A stretch of DNA of 22,705 nt, from positions 1 through 22,705 of the forward strand of contig CAYPZI010000039.1 in assembly GCA_964415185.1 (NCBI GenBank), given 5' to 3'. A program made the position numbers and the translations under genes. How positions within the stretch are numbered: the stretch's first letter is position 1; each line of letters opens with the position of its first letter. The notes beneath the pieces are model-generated. The model was not told the origin of the DNA. It saw only the letters and a list, made by a program, of their open reading frames with translations, and did no database searches. Shown in pieces: positions 8,043 to 15,302 of the stretch. The stretch is from CAYVBJ01 sp964415185. Lineage in GTDB: Bacteria > Bacteroidota > Rhodothermia > Balneolales > Balneolaceae.

Positions 8043-8058
8043 ATCGGTAAATTTATAT

Positions 8059-9042
8059 ATGATACATATTATCCAGACGGGGATCGGGCCTATTGGACGG
8101 CAACTTTCCCGTTATATCTCGGAAAGAGAAGGCCTCCAAATTATTGAAGCTGTAGATATTGATCCTTCCATGGTAAATCGCAGCCTTGCCGAAATTTCCG
8201 GCATATCATCCGATGTAACTATAAAAAAAAGTTATTCAAAAATACGCTATTTTGACTCTTCCGTCGCCATACTTTCAACTGTTTCAAAAATAGGTAAAAT
8301 TTTCGGGCAGATCCGGGACGCAGCAGAGAGAGGCCTCAACATTGTTACAACCTGTGAAGAACTTACCTACCCTTTTAAAACCCATCCGGATGAGGCCGGG
8401 GCAATTGATTCAATTTGCAGGGAAAATGGCGTTACCTGCCTGGCAACCGGGGTGAATCCGGGATTTTTGATGGATTACCTGCCTGCCGCTATGACATCCG
8501 TCTGCCGGAACATCCAACATGTAAGTATTTCAAGAGTTCAGGATGCCGTAAACCGGCGCGGCCCCTTTCAGAAAAAAATCGGGGCAGGAATGGAGCCGGA
8601 AGAATTCCAAAATATCAAACATGAAATCGGCCATGTGGGATTGCCCGAATCCACGTATATGGTTGCAACTGCCCTAAGATGGGATCCGGATTCTTTAGAA
8701 GAAACCATCGAGCCGGTAATTGCGGAGCAAAAAATCCAATCCGAACATGTTACTATCGAACCCGGTAAGGTATCCGGTTTAAAACAGGTGGTAACGGCAA
8801 GCATCAAGGGAAAAGAAGTGATCCGTCAGACTTTCATAGCGGCAGTGGGTTACGGAAACTCGTTTGAGGAAATAAAAATAAAAGGTAAACCCGGGTTTAC
8901 TTCCAGAATCGAGGGAGGCATCAACGGTGACATTGCCACATCGGCGATTGTTGTAAATGCCATCCCGTCCGTTTTAAAATCGGAACCCGGCTTAAAAACC
9001 ATGCTCGATATCCCCGTGCCTTCATGGTACGGAAACCTGTAA
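8059..9042 (+). CDS. DapB-fold NAD(P)-dependent dehydrogenase (2,4-diaminopentanoate dehydrogenase-like)
   Basis: 327-aa cytoplasmic oxidoreductase. The N-terminal Rossmann segment MIHIIQTGIGPIGRQ holds the dinucleotide loop GIGPIG (8-13), as in dihydrodipicolinate reductases. The middle has NIVTTCEELTYP (about 95-106) and ATGVNPGFLMDYLP (about 129-142), and the C-terminal part has GGINGDIATSAIVVNAIP and a closing LDIPVPSW. These are the marks of the family that includes 2,4-diaminopentanoate dehydrogenase rather than true lysine-pathway DapB. The likely chemistry is NAD(P)-linked oxidation or reduction of an amino-acid-derived amine or imine, but the substrate is not certain. A terminator-like hairpin lies just upstream and the PBP4-type gene follows by 35 bases. 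No Shine-Dalgarno is seen. Confidence 0.8.
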   Translation: MIHIIQTGIGPIGRQLSRYISEREGLQIIEAVDIDPSMVNRSLAEISGISSDVTIKKSYSKIRYFDSSVAILSTVSKIGKIFGQIRDAAERGLNIVTTCEELTYPFKTHPDEAGAIDSICRENGVTCLATGVNPGFLMDYLPAAMTSVCRNIQHVSISRVQDAVNRRGPFQKKIGAGMEPEEFQNIKHEIGHVGLPESTYMVATALRWDPDSLEETIEPVIAEQKIQSEHVTIEPGKVSGLKQVVTASIKGKEVIRQTFIAAVGYGNSFEEIKIKGKPGFTSRIEGGINGDIATSAIVVNAIPSVLKSEPGLKTMLDIPVPSWYGNL

Positions 9043-9077
9043 TTTGTAAATGAAAAAAGGATTGATATCTTCCTCGT

Positions 9078-10451
9078 ATGAAAAATTTTGCGTGGATTTT
9101 TTTTATGTTGCCGTTGCTTTTATTTGGTTGTAAAACGGCTGAAATAATTTCGGAAGAAGAACGTAATGCCGCCGGTCTTGAGTCGGAACTGAATGCATTA
9201 TTTGAAAATTCTGACACGTTCGGGAATTCATTTACGGGATTTGTACTGCATGATCCTGACGAAGCTGAAGAAATTTATTCCTTCAATGGCGGGAAAAATT
9301 TTATTCCAGCTTCCAATACTAAACTGTTTACTTTCTACGCCGGTTTGAAGATTCTGCCTGACAGTATTCCGGCTCTGTTTTACACCGAAAAATCCGATTC
9401 TCTTATTTTTTGGGGAACCGGTGATCCCTCATTTCTGCATCACGATTTTGGATCCGGTACTGTATATCGGTTTCTGAAATCCACAGAATCAAAACTGTAC
9501 TTTTCAGATACCAATTTTAGTGACGAACCGCTGGGCAGCGGCTGGGCCTGGGATGACTATAATTACTACTATTCAGCCGAGAAAAGCCCCTTCCCTGTTT
9601 TTGGAAACGTGGCAAGATTTCGTTTGGCCAAAATCAGCGAGACCCGTCCCCTGATGCGTGACGGAAATTACCAGGTATCTCCCGAATTTTTTGGGGATTT
9701 GATCGTGAACGGTCAAAAAGATGAAAAAAACCAGCCATTGATCGTGCGCGACAGAACCGGCAATCGTTTTACTTTTTACACCCAAACGGACACAATATTT
9801 ATTGAAAGGGATGTTCCTTTTCATTGGGATCAAAAGCTATTTTTAGATATACTGGCCGACACTCTCGGCCGGGAGATCCAATATCAACCGCTTGAGCTGC
9901 CTGAAAATGCCGGTAAAATATACAGCCTTCCGGCAGACACCCTGTACAGAAGAATGTTGTTGCCAAGTGATAATTTTGTAGCCGAACAACTGCTTCTTGT
10001 GATGTCTTCTCATCTTTTCGGGGAATTGAATACCGACAGGGTCATTGATTATGTTCTTGAGAACTATTTACAAGATTTGCCCGAAAAACCCCGCTGGACG
10101 GATGGTTCGGGATTGTCAAGATATAACCTGTTCTCACCGCGGTCAGTAGTAAAAGTGCTTCAGCTTATTGATCAAACCATTGAAGATGAATCAAGGCTTT
10201 TTCATCTTCTTCCGGCAAATGGCAAGACGGGCACTCTTGAAAATATGTACACTTCCGGAGATACTGCCAGTCCATTCCTTTTTGCAAAAACAGGTACCCT
10301 CAGCAATAATCATTCACTGAGCGGGTTTCTGATTACAGATTCAGGGAAAAAATTAATTTTCAGTTTTATGAATAACAACTTTACAGCTCCACTCCCCCAT
10401 ATTCAGGCAGAAATGGAAAAAGTTCTTCAGGTCATCCGGTTCTCATATTAA
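9078..10451 (+). CDS. D-alanyl-D-alanine carboxypeptidase/endopeptidase, PBP4 (S13) type
   Basis: 457-aa peptidoglycan hydrolase that removes terminal D-Ala or cuts cross-links in the periplasm. All three active-site motifs are present: SNTK (Ser79, Lys82), SDN (297-299) and KTGTL (404-408). The family segment WGTGDPSFL (112-120) and WTDGSGLSRYNLFSP (340-354) are also clear. Unlike E. coli PBP4, which has a cleaved Sec signal, this protein carries a lipobox (LLFGC, Cys18) and should be membrane-anchored. A second KTG at 383-385 lies in a surface-loop position (NGKTGTLENM) and is not the active-site one. The symbol dacB is often used for this family, but I leave it blank because family members are easily mixed. 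The gene sits 35 bases after the dehydrogenase and may share its transcript. Confidence 0.9.
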   Translation: MKNFAWIFFMLPLLLFGCKTAEIISEEERNAAGLESELNALFENSDTFGNSFTGFVLHDPDEAEEIYSFNGGKNFIPASNTKLFTFYAGLKILPDSIPALFYTEKSDSLIFWGTGDPSFLHHDFGSGTVYRFLKSTESKLYFSDTNFSDEPLGSGWAWDDYNYYYSAEKSPFPVFGNVARFRLAKISETRPLMRDGNYQVSPEFFGDLIVNGQKDEKNQPLIVRDRTGNRFTFYTQTDTIFIERDVPFHWDQKLFLDILADTLGREIQYQPLELPENAGKIYSLPADTLYRRMLLPSDNFVAEQLLLVMSSHLFGELNTDRVIDYVLENYLQDLPEKPRWTDGSGLSRYNLFSPRSVVKVLQLIDQTIEDESRLFHLLPANGKTGTLENMYTSGDTASPFLFAKTGTLSNNHSLSGFLITDSGKKLIFSFMNNNFTAPLPHIQAEMEKVLQVIRFSY

Positions 10452-10570
10452 TTGTTAACATTTTCCAATATTTCTGTAACATCCGATCATCTTAAGAGTC
10501 CTTAATATATCGGTAACAGGTTATAAAACCCTACCCGGTTTAATGGAAGTTTTGGACTAACAAGATTACG

Positions 10571-13500
10571 ATGGTCAGGATTTTAAAAGCTCTTTTTCTA
10601 ATATTGGTTTTCAGCATCTATCCCGCGATCTTATTCTCGCAGGATTCTTCCATCCGTTTTGGAAGCCTTACGACTCAGCAGGGTTTATCACAGAGCACCG
10701 TAAACGACATCCTTCAGGACAGCCGGGGATTTCTGTGGTTTGCCACGAACGACGGGCTGAACAGATACGATGGCTACTCATTTACTGTATTCCGTTCTGA
10801 CAGCGATGACCCATCAACCATCTCTTCAAATATGATAACTGCCATTCTCGAAGACCAGGAAGGCAACATCTGGATCGGAACCAACGGAGGCGGGCTGAAC
10901 CGGTTCGACAGGAAAACGGAAACGTTTGAACGATTTTATGCTGACTCCGAATCCGGGAATTCACTTTCGAGTAATTATATTACAGCTCTTTATCAGGATT
11001 TTACCGGTGTGATATTAATCGGCACTGAAAGCGGCCTCAGTATTTACGAACCGGCCAATAAACAGTTTTCAAAATATAAAACAGACGAAAATGGTTCTTT
11101 TGATTTAGCCAACAGTCATATAACCGATGTTTTGAAAGACAATTCGGGAATGATCTGGTTTGGAACACAGCGCTCGGGCATCTACAGGTTCGATCGTTTC
11201 GAACACACATTCACCCATTACGGATCGCGTAATGGCAGCGGGCTCACTGACGACTGGATCGTTACCCTTTACAGAGACAGAGACAATACCATCTGGGCAG
11301 GTACTCAAAACGGTGGTTTGCACAAGCTTTCTGATGACGGCAAATCATTCCGGGTTTTCAAAAGAAAAGAGAGCTCTCAAGCCTCGGTGAGTGATAACTG
11401 GATATTATCAATCTACGAAGACCTGTACGGAACATTTTGGATCGGCACCATGAACGGCCTCGCTATATTTGACCGTGAAACCGGCGGCTATCGTGAAATA
11501 GACAATGGCAACAGTTTGCTTCTTACCAATTTTTCAATTACAAGCCTGTTTGAAGATAAATCGGGAGTTCTCTGGATCGGCACCAAAGACGGGGGGCTTA
11601 ACAAATTTGTGAGAACAACCGAATCGTTCAGGGTGTTCAGGCATGAACCGGGCAGTTCGAGGAGTATTTCGGAAAATAATGTATGGTCAATTATTGAAGA
11701 CCGTAACGAAAATATCTGGATCGGAACACACGGAGGCGGACTGAACAAGATTGACGCACATACTTCAGAGGTAACCCAATTCAGCCACAACCCTGCCAAT
11801 CAGCAATCAATCAGTGATAATTTCATAAATGCCCTGCTGGAAGATAAAAACGGATACATTTGGGTGGGCACCATAAACGGCCTTAACAGGATTGATCCGG
11901 AAAGTGGTAATATTGAATCTTTCCGCAATGATCCGGTTAATGAAAATTCCTTAAGCGGTAACATCATTACCTCTCTGTACCAAGACCGTAATGATATCAT
12001 CTGGATCGGCACACTTAATAACGGCCTGACGGCACACGACCCGAAATCCGGACAATTCAGACAATTCAGGCATGATCCCTCCGATCCTGACGGTATAAGC
12101 CACAATCGTGTCTGGACTATGTTTGAAGACAAACAGGGAAATTTCTGGGTAGGTACCCATGGGGTAGGATTGAACCGGTACGACAGAGTCCGGGAAAAAT
12201 TTTACCACTATAAATCGGATATGAACGACCCGGCAAGTATCAGCAATGACTTTGTAAACTTTGTCTATCAGACCAAAAAAGGTGAATTGTGGATAGGCAC
12301 CCTGAACGGGCTGAACCGCTATGATTATGAAACCGACAGCTTTGAAAGGTTTGGAAAGGATGCAGGATTGCCCAATAATGTAATTTACGGCATTGTTGAA
12401 GATGAACGCGGGCATTTATGGCTCAGCACAAATAACGGGATTGCCGATTTTGATCCCGAAGAGATGACTGTCCGCGTATACGATCGCGGCGATGGCCTGC
12501 CCGGCAACGAATACCGTTTCGGAGCCTATCACAGGGGTAAAAAGAGCGGAAATATCTATTTCGGAGGTGTTGAGGGAGCCGTGGTATTTGAGCCCGACAG
12601 CATCCGCGACAACCCTTTCAAACCGCCTGTGGTTCTGACGGATTTCCAGATTTTTAACAATGACGTACCGGTTGATGAAAAATCCGTTCTCAGAAAATCA
12701 ATCACTGAAACCGATTCCATTGTACTGAACTTTGACCAGTCAGTATTCTCATTCCGGTTTGCCGGACTGCACTATGCGGCTCCCTCACAAAATGAATACG
12801 CCTACATGCTTGAAGGATTTGAAAACAGCTGGCAATATGTGGGAAATCGCCGGTTCACATCCTACACCAATCTTGACCCGGGGAAATACACTTTCAGAGT
12901 GAAAGCATCCAATAAAGACGGCGTGTGGAATGAAGACGGCAGCAGGGTCAGCATCACCATTGAACCGCCTGTTTGGCTCACCTGGTGGGCAAAAACCGGG
13001 TATTTGATTGCCGGATTCGGGTTATTTGTACTGATCCTGAACTTTTTCAACCGTCGTGAACGATGGAAAAAGGAAGAACTTGAAAAGCAGAAGATAAAAC
13101 TTGAAGAAGAAGTACAGCTCAGAACCAACCAGCTTGCCGATGAAATGGAAAAGGGCCAAGAGCTACTGCACAATATGTTGCCTGCCGAAATTGCTACCGA
13201 GCTTATCAACACAGGTAAATCAAAATCAAGGCGTTTCGAAGAGGTTACCATCATATTTACCGATTTCAAAAATTTCACCCAGATTGCTTCAAGCATGTCG
13301 GCCAACAGGCTGGTAAGTGAATTAAACGACATTTTCAGCACATTTGACGATATTGTTGAAGAATTCGGCATAGAAAAAATTAAAACCATTGGCGACTCTT
13401 ATCTTGCCGTAAGCGGTATTCCGGCGGAAAAGTCAAATCATGCAATCAACGCTGTTCATGCCGCTCAAAAAATGTTAAGCTACATACGCGAACGCAATAA

Positions 13501-13801
13501 GCATGAATCCGTTAAATGGGAAATGCGGATCGGTATTCACTCGGGAAGTTTGATTGCGGGTGTTGTAGGGAAAAACAAGTTTACGTTCGACATATGGGGC
13601 GATACCGTAATTATTGCACAGCGAATGGAAGCCAGCGGTGAATCCGGTAAAATCAACATCTCGGCCGTTACCCACGACCTGATTAAGGACGAATATGATT
13701 GCGAATATCGCGGCAAAATCAATGCCAACGGCAAAGGTAAGCTCGATATGTATTTCATCGAAAAACCGAAGCTTAGAATAGCAAAAAAAGCCGGTAGCTG
13801 A
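10571..13801 (+). CDS. Reg_prop/Y_Y_Y sensor fused to a class III adenylate-type cyclase
   Basis: 1076-aa one-component transmembrane sensor. After a signal peptide (cleavage near FS/Q24) come about 13-14 Reg_prop repeats (about 40-690, each like IWIGTxxGGLNRF), enough for two seven-bladed propellers. A Y_Y_Y domain follows (about 742-800), then one membrane helix (about 808-828), a coiled coil (about 829-870), the signalling linker LLHNMLPAEIATEL and a class III cyclase domain (about 885-1070). The metal-binding residues are Asp898 (IFTDFKNFT) and Asp942 (IGDSY). Lys938 and Asp1007 (FDIWGD) are the adenylate-selecting pair, so cAMP is the predicted product. Arg1018 is kept, but the usual catalytic Asn (GDTVNxAxR) is Ile1014. 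The periplasmic part matches hybrid two-component sensors, which normally end in a histidine kinase. It is a single gene 119 bases after the PBP4 gene. Confidence 0.92.
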   Translation: MVRILKALFLILVFSIYPAILFSQDSSIRFGSLTTQQGLSQSTVNDILQDSRGFLWFATNDGLNRYDGYSFTVFRSDSDDPSTISSNMITAILEDQEGNIWIGTNGGGLNRFDRKTETFERFYADSESGNSLSSNYITALYQDFTGVILIGTESGLSIYEPANKQFSKYKTDENGSFDLANSHITDVLKDNSGMIWFGTQRSGIYRFDRFEHTFTHYGSRNGSGLTDDWIVTLYRDRDNTIWAGTQNGGLHKLSDDGKSFRVFKRKESSQASVSDNWILSIYEDLYGTFWIGTMNGLAIFDRETGGYREIDNGNSLLLTNFSITSLFEDKSGVLWIGTKDGGLNKFVRTTESFRVFRHEPGSSRSISENNVWSIIEDRNENIWIGTHGGGLNKIDAHTSEVTQFSHNPANQQSISDNFINALLEDKNGYIWVGTINGLNRIDPESGNIESFRNDPVNENSLSGNIITSLYQDRNDIIWIGTLNNGLTAHDPKSGQFRQFRHDPSDPDGISHNRVWTMFEDKQGNFWVGTHGVGLNRYDRVREKFYHYKSDMNDPASISNDFVNFVYQTKKGELWIGTLNGLNRYDYETDSFERFGKDAGLPNNVIYGIVEDERGHLWLSTNNGIADFDPEEMTVRVYDRGDGLPGNEYRFGAYHRGKKSGNIYFGGVEGAVVFEPDSIRDNPFKPPVVLTDFQIFNNDVPVDEKSVLRKSITETDSIVLNFDQSVFSFRFAGLHYAAPSQNEYAYMLEGFENSWQYVGNRRFTSYTNLDPGKYTFRVKASNKDGVWNEDGSRVSITIEPPVWLTWWAKTGYLIAGFGLFVLILNFFNRRERWKKEELEKQKIKLEEEVQLRTNQLADEMEKGQELLHNMLPAEIATELINTGKSKSRRFEEVTIIFTDFKNFTQIASSMSANRLVSELNDIFSTFDDIVEEFGIEKIKTIGDSYLAVSGIPAEKSNHAINAVHAAQKMLSYIRERNKHESVKWEMRIGIHSGSLIAGVVGKNKFTFDIWGDTVIIAQRMEASGESGKINISAVTHDLIKDEYDCEYRGKINANGKGKLDMYFIEKPKLRIAKKAGS

Positions 13802-14165
13802 CTCTGTTATATTTAAGAGTTGAAATAAACTAGAAGGCTGTCCAAGTTGATGTATGTGATTTATGGGCGCCTTAATTATTTAAATTTACTTCGTGAACCT
13901 TTGATCCGTCAGTTGACGGACTCGTGGTGAAAAAACAGAAGGCTCGATCCAGCCACACCGGCTTTGCCTCCAAGGCACAAGGACACATCTGTGTGCAGAA
14001 GCACTCCGGTGCGCAGGCACGAAGCAACATGAAGAACTCGTGCTACATCTGTTTAGAATTAAACTAAAAAAATTAAATTGAGCTGCGGCAAACTATACTT
14101 TTTAGCCCGCCTCATAAACGAGGCAACCTCGCAACCGGTCAGGCTGTAAGCCTGAAACCAGCAGT
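13802..14165. other. Intergenic region rich in short palindromes
   Basis: No gene is visible between the convergent cyclase and threonine-dehydratase-type genes. The stretch 13950-14035 resembles, on the minus strand, the GTGCC/TTGTGTC-type low-complexity sequence common in Bacteroidota intergenic DNA. Palindromes occur at 13905-13920 (TCCGTCA/TGACGGA), 13983-13994 (ACACA/TGTGT) and 14001-14012 (GCAC/GTGC). Three hairpins follow the dehydratase stop: 14161-14172 (GCAGT/ACTGC, overlapping the stop), 14140-14154 (CAGGCT/AGCCTG) and 14109-14124 (GCCTC/GAGGC). None has a T-tract, so I do not call a terminator. Confidence 0.7.
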
Positions 14166-15128
14166 TTACTGCCACGGCAGCCGGTCCAGGTCTACATTGC
14201 CGCCGGTTATAATCACACCCGCTTTTTTTCCTTTCAGGTCAATTTTCCCGTCAACTATAGCCGAAACCGGCACGGCACACGAAGCTTCGATAATCATGTT
14301 CATTCGCTCCCAGTATGTTCTCATGTCCCTTACAATCGAAGCCTCCGGTATTGTAACAATATCATCCACATACTGCATGATGGCTTTAAACGTCAACTCA
14401 CCGAGAGAGGTCCTCAAACCGTCGGCAACCGTATCCGATTTGTTGATTTTGATGAGTTTACCTGATTTAAAGGAACGGTAAGCGTCGTCTGCCATTTCCG
14501 GCTCACAGCCAATAACGGAAATTTCAGGCTTGAGGTTTTTTGCTGCAATTGCGGTTCCGCTCAGCAATCCGCCGCCGCCTACAGGAGCCAGAATTAAATC
14601 CAGGACCGGCTCATCCTCCAGTAATTCCAGTGCAGCCGTTCCCTGTCCGGCAATAATATCGGGATGGTTATAAGGATGGATAAAACAGGCGCCGGTCTCT
14701 TTAATCACTTTCTGTAATGTGGATTCCCTCGCATCCAGGGTCGGTTCGCACCATGTAATTTGTGCCCCGTATCCTTTAACTGCCCTTTTTTTCACTTCAG
14801 GCGCATTTTCCGGCATTACAATATATGCCGGTATCCCGCGAAGCTTTGCTGCCAGGCTCAACGCCTGTGCATGATTTCCCGACGAGTGTGTGGCCACTCC
14901 CTTTTTAGCCTCTTCATCCGTCAGTTTAAAAACAGCATTACAAGCCCCCCTGAATTTAAAAGCCCCGACTTTTTGAAAGTTCTCACATTTAAACAAGACT
15001 TTGCCTCCACTCAATTCGTTGAAATAGCGTGAAGAAAAAACCGGAGTTCGATGGGCATAAGGCTTGATTCTCTGAGCAGCTTGCCTGATATCATCAATAG
15101 TTGGCAGATTTGAATTGGTTTCTCTCAT
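14166..15128 (-). CDS. Threonine dehydratase / serine racemase-type PLP enzyme
   Basis: 320-aa fold-type II PLP enzyme. It would dehydrate L-threonine or L-serine to the 2-oxoacid plus ammonia, or racemise serine. Lys58 (VGAFKFRGA) should bind PLP, SSGNH (82-86) holds the substrate, and GGGGL (184-188) forms the phosphate cup. The C-terminus ends in ITGGNVDLDRLPWQ as in this family. It lacks the C-terminal ACT-like regulatory domain of biosynthetic IlvA, so it is the short catabolic/racemase form. That form also covers threo-3-hydroxyaspartate ammonia-lyase, and sequence reading alone does not separate these. The ATG at 15128 has no clear Shine-Dalgarno. The palindromic repeat at 15165-15285 sits 36 bases upstream of the start, so the promoter is either within or right beside it, or the gene is read from the amidohydrolase side. 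Confidence 0.88.
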   Translation of the reverse strand: MRETNSNLPTIDDIRQAAQRIKPYAHRTPVFSSRYFNELSGGKVLFKCENFQKVGAFKFRGACNAVFKLTDEEAKKGVATHSSGNHAQALSLAAKLRGIPAYIVMPENAPEVKKRAVKGYGAQITWCEPTLDARESTLQKVIKETGACFIHPYNHPDIIAGQGTAALELLEDEPVLDLILAPVGGGGLLSGTAIAAKNLKPEISVIGCEPEMADDAYRSFKSGKLIKINKSDTVADGLRTSLGELTFKAIMQYVDDIVTIPEASIVRDMRTYWERMNMIIEASCAVPVSAIVDGKIDLKGKKAGVIITGGNVDLDRLPWQ

Positions 15129-15164
15129 ATAGCTGAATTTGATTGCAAATTATTCCCTTATCCC

Positions 15165-15285
15165 GTACACACCCCTGCCTTTTCAAAATCGCCTTCGGCG
15201 TTTTGAATAAGTCTGTCCCCTCTCGAGAGGGGACAGGTTCTTCCTGAAAGCCATCAGGCGCTTCAGGAAAAGCAGGGGTGTGTAC
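15165..15285. repeat. Complete modular palindromic repeat (121 bp)
   Basis: The outer ends are perfect inverted repeats, GTACACACCCCTG (15165-15177) and CAGGGGTGTGTAC (15273-15285). The centre is a 24-bp perfect palindrome (15213-15236, core CTCTCGAGAG). Each arm carries its own hairpin: TTCAAAA-CGCC with GGCG-TTTTGAA on the left (about 15182-15207), and CCTGAA-GCC with GGC-TTCAGG on the right (about 15243-15267). The whole is symmetric about 15225 and could form a branched cruciform in DNA or RNA. It separates the amidohydrolase stop (15303) from the dehydratase start (15128). A partial copy with different stem sequences is at 1-106. It probably belongs to a family spread through the genome, perhaps moved in trans. 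The 70-aa minus-strand frame crossing it is not a gene. Confidence 0.85.
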
Positions 15286-15302
15286 AGGCGAGGGCTTAAA
15301 AC

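Noticed and set aside
10224..10232. KTG at residues 383-385 of the PBP4-type protein as the active-site motif
   Set aside because: The later KTGTL (404-408) has the right context; this one sits in the preceding GTLxN segment.
13834..13843. AAGGCTGTCC resembling an insertion-sequence end
   Set aside because: No matching inverted end, target duplication or transposase nearby.
14109..14124. GCCTC/GAGGC hairpin as a Rho-independent terminator
   Set aside because: No T-tract follows on either strand.
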